Below, one piece after another: positions 1 to 7,846 of a stretch of 64,000 bases of DNA. The DNA comes from an uncultured Clostridia bacterium. Its GTDB lineage: Bacteria > Bacillota > Clostridia > Oscillospirales > Ruminococcaceae. The notes below the pieces were generated by a model. That model saw nothing but the letters and a program-made list of their open reading frames with translations. It did not search any database and was not told the DNA's origin. The stretch spans positions 1 through 64,000 of the forward strand of contig CANQOC010000003.1 in the NCBI GenBank assembly GCA_947625375.1, given 5' to 3'. A program made the translations under genes and the position numbers. Within the stretch, counting starts at the first letter, position 1. Each line of letters starts with the position of its first letter.

Positions 1-96
1 GTTGATGCTTATAATAAGTTCGGTATTGCAAAATTGATGTATCGTGAGCGCTATCCTAAAGGCGACCTGCCTTTCGGATTGGTCGATTTTCTTTAA
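1..96 (+). CDS. C-terminal end of an unidentified protein (partial)
   Basis: An open frame enters from the left edge and ends at TAA (94-96), giving 31 residues that finish KGDLPFGLVDFL. It has more A/T and different codon use from the genes to its right (for example AAT, TTT, CGT, CCT), so it may belong to a transferred segment. I do not recognise the family from so short a tail. The next kilobase is repeat mosaic, so there is no operon partner on this side. Confidence 0.5.
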   Translation, partial: VDAYNKFGIAKLMYRERYPKGDLPFGLVDFL

Positions 97-117
97 TGTG
101 AGTGCTTTGGACACACC

Positions 118-252
118 CCAAAGTGTCCTCCTTGCCAAGTACCGCTCCCCTCGAGGGGAGAGGTCGCGCCGTTCACGAACGTGAACGGCCGGGTGTGGGG
201 TGGAACCCCCTCTCTCACTGAGGGAGAGGGGGCAGGGGGTGTGGAAGAAAAA
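118..252 (-). repeat. Triple-palindrome module, copy 1
   Basis: Three palindromes in a row: a CTCGAGG-centred CCCCTCGAGGGG arm, GCCGTTCACGAACGTGAACGGC-like arm, and a CTCTCTCACTGAGGGAGAG-like arm. It ends in GTGTGGAAGAAAA. The same order is seen at 29599-29730, 31499-31628 and 38494-38626 on the other strand. Confidence 0.7.
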
Positions 253-568
253 ATGAGCATGTCACTGCAAAAATCTCCCCCGCCGATAGGCGGCAATCAA
301 AACTTTGGCAACACGCCCCCTCCCCTTGAGGGGAGGGTCGGGGTGGGGTGACTAAGATAGCATGAGCGAAGCGAATTCCTTATAACAAGGTATGACGCCG
401 CCGCATTTTTACCGTAGCGCTCGTAAGCTGCCTTAGCGTCCCCCCTCCCCGCCGGGGAGGGGGCAGGGGGAGGGGGATATGGCGTAATCACGTCACCGCT
501 AAGGTGACGCGATAAGCCGTCCGCCGCATGGCGGACTCCTTTAAGCGAGGTGCCCCGCCGGCTACCTC

Positions 569-672
569 GGCGCTGTCCGGCGCGCTCCGCGCGCGAGCGA
601 AAGAACAGAAAACCCGCACGGGTTTTCCTACTTCTTTCGCTTCGGCAGCCTTCGGCTGCCGCGGACGGCGCC
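569..672 (+). repeat. Four-way-junction palindromic element, copy A
   Basis: The outer stem GGCGCTGTCCG pairs with CGGACGGCGCC (one G.T pair). It encloses three hairpins: GCGCGC-TCC-GCGCGC, a long central arm opening with GCGAAAG and closing with CTTTCGC, and GGCAGCC-TTC-GGCTGCC. Four related elements lie at 12109, 31799, 38768 and 39176. Confidence 0.7.
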
Positions 673-1099
673 CTATCAGATAATAGAAGTCAGAGGGTCA
701 GAAATCAGAAGTCGACCCCCCGTCCCTCAGCTCAGGCTCCGTATCAGTTCGCCAACTTCCCCCGCCGTTAGGCGGATATCAAAACCTTGTCGGCACACCC
801 CCTCCCCTTGAGGGGAGGGTTGGGGAGGGGTGACTAAAAATAGCATGAGCGAAGCGAATTCCTTATAAAAGGTCGGACGTCGTAGCAATTTTACCGTAGC
901 GCTCATAAGCTTCCTTAGCACCCCCTCCCCGTCGGGGAGGGGGCAGGGGGTGGGGGATATGGCGTAATCACGTCACCGCTAAGGTGACGCGATAAGCCGT
1001 CCGCCGCAAGGCGGACTCCTTTTTAGGTGCGCCGCCGGACGGCGCCCTGTCCAAGCACAGAGGTCAGAGAGTCAGAAGCCAGACATGTACCCCCTCCCC

Positions 1100-2698
1100 T
1101 CAGCTCAGACTCCTTATCAGCGCACTAAATCCGCCCTTTTTGAACACAGCCTTATAGTAGCCGACCTCGTCATTAATCAGCGCGTCAATCGCCTTCATTC
1201 CCAAGAGCTCGACCGGCGCCCTGTCGTCGGTCATGACACGGCCGCCCGCCTCATAGGGCACAAGTCCGGCGAGGACCGTTTCCATAAGCTGCTTAAGCTC
1301 GCCGTCCTCCTCTTTTTCAAGGTTCACTGCCATTCTCTCGGTCAGTCCGACGCCGTTCGCCGCGAAAAGCTCGACATTCGACGACCGCCCGACCTCGATT
1401 GTATATACCTCGTCGAAGACCGCCGAGACCGTGTCGCTTAAATAGCTGTTGATTCCGCCGTCGCCGCCGGTCTTCATGTTCATGTTCATCACCATAACGC
1501 CGCCGTCGTTGAGGTGGTCGCGGACAAGGGTGAAGAACTCGACCGTCGACATCTGAAACGGAATCGTGATGTCCTTATAGGCGTCGACCATGATTATGTC
1601 GTACTTCCTGTCGACGGCGTTGAGATACGCCCGGCCGTCGTAAAGCTCGACGTTGACGCTCTCGGGAAGCTCGAAGTATTCACGCGAAAGGTCGATGATT
1701 TTTTCGTCGATTTCAACGCCCTCGAAGCTGATGTTGTCGAAATATTCCGAGCACTGCGTCGCATATGTCCCGGTGCCCATTCCGAGAATGAGCGCGTCGA
1801 GAGAATCCTTTTCGGAGACCCCCGCCATATAGGGCGCCGCCATCGCATAGTCGTAATACATTCCCGTCAGACCGCCGTTCTTTTCGAGCATCGACTGTAC
1901 GCCGAAGAGGACGTTTGTCGAAAGGATTACCTCGTCCTCGTCCTCGGTGACCTGTAGATAATTATATACCGACTCGCCCTCGTATTCAATTCCGTCCTGC
2001 CAGAAGGCAAAGCTCCCGGTCGCGCCGAAGATTGCGCAGAGAACCGCGAGGACGGCCGCCACGGCAACGTGCAGAATCCGCTTTTTTTCGCTGATGAAAT
2101 ATACGCCGCAGAGGATAAGCAGTATCCCCGCGAAAATCAGGAACGTCGCCGAGGTCCCGACCGACGGAATCGTCACGAATGTCGGGACAAAGGTCCCGAT
2201 GATGCTCCCGATTGTGTTCGACGCGTTTAAAAGACCGACGGTGCGCCCGCTGCGGTCAAGGCTGTCGACGGTGTACTTTACGAGCGACGGCGTGACCGTC
2301 CCCAAAAGGAAGAGTGGGAAGACGAAGACGACCATACAGGCGAAAAACGACGCCCATATCAGAAGGTTCGAGTTTACCGCAAAAATCATCAGGGCGGAAA
2401 TGCCGACGATAATGTATTTCCCGAGGACGGGGATTGCCGCAAGCCAGACCGACGCGACGAGAATCCGAAGATAGAGCCGGTCGGGGTCGGGGTTTTTATC
2501 CGCCGCGCGCCCGCCATAGATGTTCCCGAGCGCCATCGCTATCATAATCGTGCCGATGATTATTGTCCAGACAATCTGTGACGAGCTGAAATAGGGCGCC
2601 AAGAGCCTCGACGCGCCAAGCTCGACCGCCATCACCGACATTCCCGCAAAGAATTCGGTGAGATAAAGATAAACCTTGTTTTTCAGGATATTTTTCAT
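1100..2698 (-). CDS. Membrane-fused spermidine synthase-like protein
   Basis: Polytopic N-terminal half (about 7-8 hydrophobic segments to residue 220) joined to a Rossmann methyltransferase-type domain of the spermidine/spermine synthase superfamily. Visible motifs are LILGMGTGTYATQ (SAM/decarboxy-SAM loop), the acidic VEIDEKI strand end, LYDGRAYL, and the YDIIMVDAYKD strand where the aminopropyltransferase catalytic Asp normally sits. Fused proteins of this kind are common in bacteria but their substrate is mostly unproven. The start is placed at the second of two tandem ATGs, 6 nt after AAGGAG; the first (2701) is too close to the ribosome site. The last residues (SALIRSLS) are encoded by a stretch also found at 717-750, so a repeat supplies the stop codon. 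Monocistronic. Confidence 0.8.
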   Translation of the reverse strand: MKNILKNKVYLYLTEFFAGMSVMAVELGASRLLAPYFSSSQIVWTIIIGTIMIAMALGNIYGGRAADKNPDPDRLYLRILVASVWLAAIPVLGKYIIVGISALMIFAVNSNLLIWASFFACMVVFVFPLFLLGTVTPSLVKYTVDSLDRSGRTVGLLNASNTIGSIIGTFVPTFVTIPSVGTSATFLIFAGILLILCGVYFISEKKRILHVAVAAVLAVLCAIFGATGSFAFWQDGIEYEGESVYNYLQVTEDEDEVILSTNVLFGVQSMLEKNGGLTGMYYDYAMAAPYMAGVSEKDSLDALILGMGTGTYATQCSEYFDNISFEGVEIDEKIIDLSREYFELPESVNVELYDGRAYLNAVDRKYDIIMVDAYKDITIPFQMSTVEFFTLVRDHLNDGGVMVMNMNMKTGGDGGINSYLSDTVSAVFDEVYTIEVGRSSNVELFAANGVGLTERMAVNLEKEEDGELKQLMETVLAGLVPYEAGGRVMTDDRAPVELLGMKAIDALINDEVGYYKAVFKKGGFSALIRSLS

Positions 2699-2821
2699 CA
2701 TAGTCTCCTTGTGACGACAGACAGAAGCGTACCCAAAAAGTATACCACTTTCCGGGAACAAAATCAAGCCGTATCAGAAGACAGAAGTGAGAGGTCAGAG
2801 GTCAGAGGTCAGATATAAAAA

Positions 2822-2852
2822 GGACACACCCGAAAAAGGTGTGTCCGTTTTT
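2822..2852 (-). terminator. Bidirectional Rho-independent terminator
   Basis: GGACACACC pairs with GGTGTGTCC around a short A-rich loop, with T runs on both sides. On the minus strand it closes the Nif11-like gene array. A TCAGAGG tract (about 2777-2815) lies just beyond. Confidence 0.75.
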
Positions 2853-2863
2853 CACAGAGCAGT

Positions 2864-2899
2864 TCAGCCGTTCGCCTTTGCTAAAATTTCATTGGTAAT
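2864..2899 (-). pseudogene. Vestige of a fifth Nif11-like precursor gene
   Basis: A perfect AAGGAGG (2908-2914 region) is followed by ATT ACC AAT GAA ATT TTA GCA AAG GCG AAC GGC TGA. Read as codons this is (I)TNEILAKANG-stop, matching the MNEEIL(A/T)(K/R)AR start of the neighbouring precursors. The start ATG has become ATT and only 11 codons remain before the stop. It keeps the array's stop-then-RBS spacing, so it is best read as the worn-out last copy and not as a functional small gene. Confidence 0.55.
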
Positions 2900-2911
2900 A
2901 ATATTTCCTCC

Positions 2912-3282
2912 TTATTGTTCCTCGCAGAAGCCTATTCCGGAATTAAAACCTACATGACGGCAGTTGCCGCATTTATGTGCTTTGGGACCACCGACGGTGA
3001 GTGCATGCCAAACCTCTCTGAGAGCTTGATTATCAAGGCGAATGGCATTGTACCAGCGAGTTTCATAATCATATTCGAATCCCTGCTCCCACCTGCCGCA
3101 GTTGCAATTTTGGTCGCAGGTAACGGTAGGGTGACCGTAAGTATTGCAGCCGCCTATGGCGTTTTCGATTTCTTCGTCCGAGACCTCGCCGTGTTTGTGT
3201 ATAAAATCAAAATACAATTTTGCGTTCACTTCCGTGAAATTCTCGACGCCGTTCTCGCCTTCGCTAAAATTTCCTCGTTCAC
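2912..3282 (-). pseudogene. Frameshifted, internally deleted Nif11-like precursor
   Basis: An AAGGAGG and GTG (3282) open a frame reading VNEEILAKARTAS, which stops after about 18 codons. The FTEVNAKLYF to ENAIGGC leader half and the Cys-rich C-terminal half continue in another frame (to 2912). Compared with the intact siblings, about 17 residues (the S/TPEELLRIAHDAGL helix) are missing at the shift. A restart at an internal GTG (3229) could still give a 105-residue protein with the GGC junction, a VTCDQNCNC segment and a closing CGNCRHV motif. Either a pseudogene or a leader-truncated variant; I favour decay, because the next distal copy is worse. Confidence 0.65.
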
Positions 3283-3301
3283 AATATAACCTCCTTGGAT
3301 T

Positions 3302-3736
3302 TTATTCCATCATCTCTTCGCGTTCACAGATGCCAAGGCTGCCGTTGTAGAATTTACAGGCGGCGCAGTTGAACTTTGTGCGCCTTGTGACGACGCCGAG
3401 CGTATCCTCGAGATAGCTCGGCTCGGGATAGCAGTTACAGAGCGCCGCTATCATACCGCAGCTGCGGCATACCCAGAGGCGGTCGTTGTCCATCCTCTTT
3501 GCACAAAGGTTTCCCGAGGTTACGATGCGCTTTCCGGTGTTCTCATAGTATTGAGTACACCCTCCCGCCGCGTCTTCGAGCTCGGAATCGGCCATTTCGC
3601 CGGTCTGATGCAAGAGGTCGTAATATCCCCTCGCGTTTTCCTCGGTAAATTCGTTCAATCCGGCGTCGTGAGCTATTTTTAACAGCTCCTCCGCGGTTTT
3701 CGCTTCTCTCGCTTTTTTAAGTAATTCTTGGTTCAT
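3302..3736 (-). CDS. Nif11-like leader, Cys-rich precursor-like peptide (144 aa)
   Basis: The N-terminal ~60 residues match the Nif11-type leader pattern: MNQELLKKAREAKTAEELLK, then IAHDAGLNEFTEENA, an acidic ELEDA stretch and a Gly-Gly-Cys junction (AAGGC). The remaining ~80 residues are Cys-rich and end with CAACKFYNGSLGICER, a CxxC...C pattern shared with the neighbouring copies. Nif11 leaders direct RiPP maturation enzymes in characterised systems; whether the long Cys-rich tail here is a cleaved core or a small metal-binding domain cannot be told. Start chosen at the ATG 6-7 nt after GAGGAG; upstream codons in frame lack homology to siblings. No LanM, YcaO, radical-SAM or peptidase-transporter gene is in the window. 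Confidence 0.7.
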   Translation of the reverse strand: MNQELLKKAREAKTAEELLKIAHDAGLNEFTEENARGYYDLLHQTGEMADSELEDAAGGCTQYYENTGKRIVTSGNLCAKRMDNDRLWVCRSCGMIAALCNCYPEPSYLEDTLGVVTRRTKFNCAACKFYNGSLGICEREEMME

Positions 3737-3753
3737 AATTATTCTCCTCATAT

Positions 3754-4215
3754 TTATTCGTAATAATGGATTGTGTTGTTGCACCACCAGGCACTCCGCT
3801 CATAGCTGCAATAATAACAGATGTCGCAGCACTTCTGACAGTTGTCGCAGTGTCTTACTGCAGCAGAGTAAGGGAACGGAATATCATTACTGTCACAGTT
3901 CTTAAAGAGCTGTTCTTCGGGGAGATAGTTATCCTTACGTTTCAGGTGAGCGACTCGGGAGTTGCATATGTCGCAGGTCCAGTGGCTGCACGAGTTAAGG
4001 CTCGAGACCATCTTTTGTCCGTGTGCGCGAACGGCACAGCCGCCTGCCGATACATCTAATTCTTCGTCGGCGAGCTCTCCGCGATTATTTATCGCGTTGA
4101 AATATACCCTTGCGTTTTCCTCGGTAAAGTCGGTCAATCCGGCGTCGTGAGCTATCCTTAAAAGCTCCTCGGGCGACTTTGCCGTTCTTGCCCTTGTTAA
4201 AATTTCTTCATTCAT
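3754..4215 (-). CDS. Nif11-like leader, Cys-rich precursor-like peptide (153 aa)
   Basis: Starts MNEEILTRARTAKSPEELLR and follows the leader pattern IAHDAGLTDFTEENA, ELADEELD, SAGGC. The C-terminal part has twelve or so cysteines arranged in pairs (CSHWTCDIC, CDNCQKCCDICYYC), more than any sibling, and lacks the siblings' final CxxCK motif, so this is the most diverged tail in the array. The ATG follows an AAGGAGAAATT ribosome site. It is 17 nt upstream of the next copy and is certainly co-transcribed with it. High leader conservation with a diverging tail is typical of RiPP precursor families; that this is one is inference. Confidence 0.7.
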   Translation of the reverse strand: MNEEILTRARTAKSPEELLRIAHDAGLTDFTEENARVYFNAINNRGELADEELDVSAGGCAVRAHGQKMVSSLNSCSHWTCDICNSRVAHLKRKDNYLPEEQLFKNCDSNDIPFPYSAAVRHCDNCQKCCDICYYCSYERSAWWCNNTIHYYE

Positions 4216-4235
4216 AATAATTTCTCCTTTCGGTT

Positions 4236-4655
4236 TTATTCAGCGCCGCAGCAGCCTACGGCGTTTTTGAACGTAAGATATTTACATGCTCCGCATTTGT
4301 TGAGATACTCCGGCTTGCTGTTGCCGGCGGTAAGCGCCGCCCACATCTTCCTTAATCCCATGTCGGGCAGCTCCTCATAAAAGTACATTTTTCCGCCGGC
4401 ATAGTAATACGACGCCTTGAATTTCCCATTGTGACACTTCTTGTCACAGGTCACAACGGTCTGTCCGCCCTTTGTGCACCCGCCGACCGAGCTTTCAAGC
4501 TCCTCGTCCGATACCTCACAGTCCGTTTTAAGAATGTTGAAATAAAACTCGGCGTTATCTGCGGTGAACTCCGTCAGTCCGCTTTCGTGTGCAATCCTTA
4601 AAAGCTCGCCGGGGGATTTCGCCTCTCTCGCCCTTTTTATCATTTCCACGTTCAT
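4236..4655 (-). CDS. Nif11-like leader, Cys-rich precursor-like peptide (139 aa), first of array
   Basis: First gene of the array. The leader reads MNVEMIKRAREAKSPGELLR, IAHESGLTEFTADNA, EVSDEELE and ends in SVGGC. The tail carries VTCDKKCHNGKF and CGACKYLTF...CC, both recognisable in the decayed copy at 2912. GAAAGGAGAAAACG precedes the chosen ATG; a more distal in-frame ATG (4673) lies upstream of that ribosome site and is rejected. An extended -10 box (4701-4709) is the likely array promoter. Domain identification rests on pattern recognition; the tail is unlike any well-known lanthipeptide core. Confidence 0.7.
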   Translation of the reverse strand: MNVEMIKRAREAKSPGELLRIAHESGLTEFTADNAEFYFNILKTDCEVSDEELESSVGGCTKGGQTVVTCDKKCHNGKFKASYYYAGGKMYFYEELPDMGLRKMWAALTAGNSKPEYLNKCGACKYLTFKNAVGCCGAE

Positions 4656-4700
4656 CGTTTTCTCCTTTCGCATACCGTTTTACCGATTGTCTTTAATAAC

Positions 4701-4709
4701 ATTATATCA
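4701..4709 (-). promoter_or_regulatory. Extended -10 promoter of the Nif11-like array
   Basis: Minus strand reads TGATATAAT (TGn + perfect TATAAT), about 45 nt before the first array gene. No good -35 box is seen because the acyl-CoA ligase terminator occupies that space. Confidence 0.45.
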
Positions 4710-4711
4710 CA

Positions 4712-4777
4712 AAAAAACACCGCCGCCGATGTCGTACACGAAACAATCGTGTTGTTTACGGCACATCGGCGGCAGTG
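4712..4777 (-). terminator. Rho-independent terminator of the secA-to-ligase run
   Basis: On the minus strand GCCGCCGATGT pairs with ACATCGGCGGC, with an inner AACACGATTGTT-like arm, followed by GGTG and eight T residues. Confidence 0.75.
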
Positions 4778-4787
4778 ATTATTCTTC

Positions 4788-6521
4788 TCAGACGCTTGCG
4801 GGAACCTTCTCGCCCCGCTTCTTTGCCTCCTCTTCCTCGAGGACGCGATAGGCGACTTTTCCGACGAGCGTCGTCGGGAGGTCGTCCCTGAATTCGATTT
4901 CGTAAGGCATCGCGTATTTTGCGATGTTCTTCCTGCAGTATGACATTATAATCTCGCGGGTCTTTTCGTCGGGGGCATATCCCTCTTTCGGGACGACGAA
5001 CGCCTTGACCTTCTGTATCTTATAAGGGTCGGGGACGCCGATTACGCAGGCGAGACGCACCGCCTCGCACCCCTCGAGGACGTTTTCGAGCTGCGACGGA
5101 TAGACGTTATATCCCGAGGTGATAATCATTCGCTTTATCCGCTGTCTGAAATAGATAAAGCCGTCCTCGTCCATAATTCCGAGGTCGCCGGTGTGGAGCC
5201 ATGTCCTTCCGTCGCCGTGCACCCGAAGGGTGTTCGCGGTCTCCTCTGGGTTGTCGAGATATCCGAGCATAACCGTCGGACCGGAGATACAGATTTCGCC
5301 CTCCTGCCCGTAAGGCACCTCGATGTTCGTCCCGACCTCGACGATTTTATAGAACGTGTCGGCAAAAGGCTGTCCGATTGACCCCTCTTTATAGAGGTGG
5401 AGCGGCGTAAGGCAGGAGGCGGTGACGCACTCGGTCGTGCCGTATCCCTCTCTGACGGTGACGCTTGCGCCGTGGTCGCTGAGGAATTTGTCGAACCGCT
5501 TTTTAAGCTCGGCGGTAAGGGTATCTCCCCCGGAGAACACTCCCTTTAAACAGCTGAGGTCCGCGCCGACCATTTCCGGCTGACGCAGGAGCGCCTCATA
5601 TAGCGTCGGCACGCCGGCGATGAAGTTGCACCGCGTTTTCAGGATGTCGTGGGCATATGTCTTCGGGGTAAACCTCGGGACAAGGACGCATCTTCCGCAG
5701 TTGGAGAGGAAGGTGTGAATTGAGACGCCGAGGCCGAAGCCGTGAAAAATCGGCATGACAGAAAGGATTTTATCGTCCTTGTCGTAAATCGGGTTGGCCG
5801 ATATGACCTGTGCCGAAAGGGCGTTGAGATTGAGGTTTGAAAGAAGGATTCCCTTTGTCGTGCCGGTGGTGCCGCCGCTGTATAAAATGACGGCGGGGTC
5901 GTTCTTGTCCTTGTGAGCGGCGTATTCCCCGGCATAGCTCTTTCCGGCGGACATGAATTTCTTCCATGTGATATAGTCGCCGTCCTTCGGGAGCTTCGGG
6001 ATTTTCCGCCCCTCGGTGAGACTGTATCCGACCTTTAAAAGCGGCTTGAGCTCGTCCCTGACCGCCGCGATGACAAGGGTCTTAAGCGTCGGGACCTTTT
6101 TGCGGATTGCCGCGAATTTCGGATAAAACTGGTCAAGCGTCAGCGCACATACGCTCTTCGAGACGTTGAGATAGAACATTATCTCGTTTTCGCTCGAAAG
6201 CGGGTGAACCATATTCGAGACGCCGCCCATAAGGTTTATCGCATAAAACATCACGACCGCCTGCGGGCAGTTGGGCATACAGACCGTAACGCGGTCCCCG
6301 GGCTTTACGCCCGCCGCCCGAAGCGCCCTTGCGCAGTCGTGAACGTCGGAGCGGAACTTTTCATAGGTGGTCGAGCGGCCCATGAAGTCATAGGCAACGT
6401 GTGTCGGGCGGGAATTCGCCGCCTCTTCAACCATCTCCCACATCGTTCCGTCGAAATAATCGAGTGTCTTCGGCACCGAGCCGTAGTTATTGAGCCACGG
6501 CGCCTTTACTGTGTCAGCCAT
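4788..6521 (-). CDS. AMP-forming acyl-CoA synthetase/ligase (577 aa)
   Basis: ANL-superfamily adenylating enzyme: carboxylate + ATP + CoA to acyl-CoA + AMP + PPi. Motifs in order: P-loop-like YSGGTTGTTKG (residues about 214-224), the adenine motif YGTTE, the hinge region HTGDLG...GFIYFRQRIKRMI with the ribose-binding Asp, and GKVAYRV carrying the expected C-terminal catalytic Lys. Length fits long/medium-chain fatty acyl-CoA or aryl-CoA ligases; substrate cannot be assigned. Last gene of a minus-strand run that begins at secA, 53 nt after the HAD phosphatase gene, and ends in a strong terminator. Ribosome site GGACTG is modest. Confidence 0.85.
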   Translation of the reverse strand: MADTVKAPWLNNYGSVPKTLDYFDGTMWEMVEEAANSRPTHVAYDFMGRSTTYEKFRSDVHDCARALRAAGVKPGDRVTVCMPNCPQAVVMFYAINLMGGVSNMVHPLSSENEIMFYLNVSKSVCALTLDQFYPKFAAIRKKVPTLKTLVIAAVRDELKPLLKVGYSLTEGRKIPKLPKDGDYITWKKFMSAGKSYAGEYAAHKDKNDPAVILYSGGTTGTTKGILLSNLNLNALSAQVISANPIYDKDDKILSVMPIFHGFGLGVSIHTFLSNCGRCVLVPRFTPKTYAHDILKTRCNFIAGVPTLYEALLRQPEMVGADLSCLKGVFSGGDTLTAELKKRFDKFLSDHGASVTVREGYGTTECVTASCLTPLHLYKEGSIGQPFADTFYKIVEVGTNIEVPYGQEGEICISGPTVMLGYLDNPEETANTLRVHGDGRTWLHTGDLGIMDEDGFIYFRQRIKRMIITSGYNVYPSQLENVLEGCEAVRLACVIGVPDPYKIQKVKAFVVPKEGYAPDEKTREIIMSYCRKNIAKYAMPYEIEFRDDLPTTLVGKVAYRVLEEEEAKKRGEKVPASV

Positions 6522-6574
6522 GATAATCAGTCCTTTGCCAAAATAAAATATATTGCCGCTTTACAGCGTTAAAT

Positions 6575-7222
6575 CTATATGCATGCCGCCGCGATGTCGG
6601 CGACGGTCTCGCATATTCCGACGGCGCCCGCCGCCGAAAGCTCTTCGCGGCTCCCGTAGCCGTAGAGGACTCCGATGCAGGGGATACCGTTCTCCCTTGC
6701 GCCGAGGACGTCGTAATCCCGGTCGCCGACCATAACCGTCTCCTCGGGGACGGCGCCCAAAAGCTCCATCGCGGACTTTATTACCTCCGCCTTGGTCATG
6801 TCCTCGCGGTCGAGCGGGATTCCGACGACGGCGTCGAAATAACCGTCAATCCCGAAGTGCCTGATAATCCGTTCACAGAACACCTGCGGCTTAGAGGTTG
6901 CGACCGCAAGCTTTTTCCCGGCGGATTTGAGCGCCCCGAGACATTCGGGGATTCCGGGGTAGACCGCGTTTTCAAAGAGTCCTTTTTCGGAGAAATATTC
7001 GCGGTAGACGTCGACGGCGCGCGCGGCCTCTTCGTGCGAAAGTCCGCAGTATCTTGTGAACGACTCGATAAGCGGCGGGCCGACAAAGCGCTTGAGCTCT
7101 TCGTCGGTCATGGGTCTGAGACCGAGCTTATCAAGGGTGTATCTTATCGAATTGATGATTCCCGGGGCGGACTCGGTGAGAGTCCCGTCGAGGTCAAATA
7201 ATATGTATTTCGGCACGGTCAT
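6575..7222 (-). CDS. HAD-family phosphatase, phosphoglycolate phosphatase-like
   Basis: Haloacid dehalogenase hydrolase with all four motifs: FDLDGTL (nucleophile and acid Asp), VATSKPQ (motif II Thr/Ser), the Lys K in the AEVIKSA segment, and VMVGDRDYD (motif IV acidic pair). The helical cap between motifs I and II is class C1, as in Gph/PpaX, so phosphoglycolate or pyrophosphate-type small phosphates are plausible substrates. Its ATG overlaps the TGA of the upstream gene (ATGA). AGGAGG directly touches that ATG, so translation may really begin at the GTG two codons in (7216), giving MPKYILFDLDGTL, a textbook family start. Confidence 0.85.
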   Translation of the reverse strand: MTVPKYILFDLDGTLTESAPGIINSIRYTLDKLGLRPMTDEELKRFVGPPLIESFTRYCGLSHEEAARAVDVYREYFSEKGLFENAVYPGIPECLGALKSAGKKLAVATSKPQVFCERIIRHFGIDGYFDAVVGIPLDREDMTKAEVIKSAMELLGAVPEETVMVGDRDYDVLGARENGIPCIGVLYGYGSREELSAAGAVGICETVADIAAACI

Positions 7223-7827
7223 CCTCCTACAACAAGGTTTTTGAAGCGCTTCGCCATCTGTGCCCACTGGCGGCGCCTCCCGATTCGGTCGAGATAGGGG
7301 TCGTCGCCCCAGAGCGACTCGAAAAAGCCGTCGACGGCGCGGCCCTCCCAGGTCGGGTAGTCCGAAAGGGCGGCCTCCATCTGTTCGATGTTCGCGCGCT
7401 CGGGCATATTCACGCCGGCGGTCTTCAGAACCTTATTGGTGAATTCGGCGCAGGTAAACGCGTGGTCCCGCCGGAATCTCTTCCCGAAGACATATCCCGC
7501 CGCGGAAAAATAGTTGTAGACATATTTTTCCGGGTGCTCCGACATCTTGCGTATCATCTGCTTTACGGTGTCAAAGCGCTCGTCGGCGACCGGTACCGCG
7601 ACAATCTTAAGCTTCGTCTTTGATGAAAGCGTATACCTGTTCGGCGACTCGACGGTAAATCCGCTGATGAGCGGGTTTGAGCGGTAGAGCCGCGAAAACG
7701 AGTAGAAATAGGCGAGGTCCTCGCGAAGACAGACGGAACAGTGATTATAGTCGTTTCGGGTGATAAATCTTATCATCCGGCCGATTCTGAGGTCGGTCGA
7801 GGAAAATATGACAAAAATCCTCTTCAT
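7219..7827 (-). CDS. Permuted papain-like (NlpC/P60-type) hydrolase family protein
   Basis: About 202 residues. The order is His first (YNHCSV, about residue 28) and the putative nucleophile Cys later (FTCAEFTNKVL), the arrangement of circularly permuted NlpC/P60 or YiiX-like enzymes that cleave amides or thioesters. No signal peptide, so a cytoplasmic or membrane-surface role is more likely than wall hydrolysis. The start is the ATG after GAGGGAGACCGGAAA; more upstream in-frame codons lie inside the preceding gene. It is sandwiched in the secA run and overlaps the HAD gene by 4 nt. Catalysis is inferred from motif order only. Confidence 0.6.
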   Translation of the reverse strand: MKRIFVIFSSTDLRIGRMIRFITRNDYNHCSVCLREDLAYFYSFSRLYRSNPLISGFTVESPNRYTLSSKTKLKIVAVPVADERFDTVKQMIRKMSEHPEKYVYNYFSAAGYVFGKRFRRDHAFTCAEFTNKVLKTAGVNMPERANIEQMEAALSDYPTWEGRAVDGFFESLWGDDPYLDRIGRRRQWAQMAKRFKNLVVGG

Positions 7828-7846
7828 TTTCCGGTCTCCCTCCGGT

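Larger units (their letters stand above)
97..1099. repeat. Intergenic repeat island 1
   Basis: No credible gene. The stretch is a mosaic of modules that recur elsewhere in the window: a triple-palindrome module (118-252), two copies of a GC-rich palindrome beside an ATAGCATGAGCGAAGCGAAT block (about 300-400 and 780-870), a four-way-junction element (569-672) with a truncated relative at about 1030-1050, and TCAGAAG-type low-complexity tracts (about 685-720 and 1060-1083). Short open frames here encode Pro/Ser/Gly-rich strings and are by-products of the repeats. Confidence 0.8.

Noticed and set aside
569-672. tRNA gene, because the element folds into a cloverleaf
   Set aside because: Arm lengths are wrong, no T-loop GTTCGAATC or D-loop pattern, no CCA or anticodon arm, and all copies share the same arms.
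93-921. Pro/Ser/Gly-rich small frames (for example PPAPSPSVREG, PSPQGEG)
   Set aside because: They arise from palindromic repeats, occur in every island and in both orientations, and lack ribosome sites.
97-1099. CRISPR array
   Set aside because: Repeats are not evenly spaced and there are no unique spacers of constant length or cas genes.
1514-1957. Long plus-strand frames opposite real genes (also at 7760, 18280 minus, 34153, 41563, 56769 minus)
   Set aside because: They mirror the GC-rich codon pattern of the true genes and have no conserved motifs or ribosome sites.
2864-4655. Nitrogen-fixation proteins, because of the name Nif11
   Set aside because: The name is historical; the domain acts as a RiPP leader in studied cases and there are no nif genes here.
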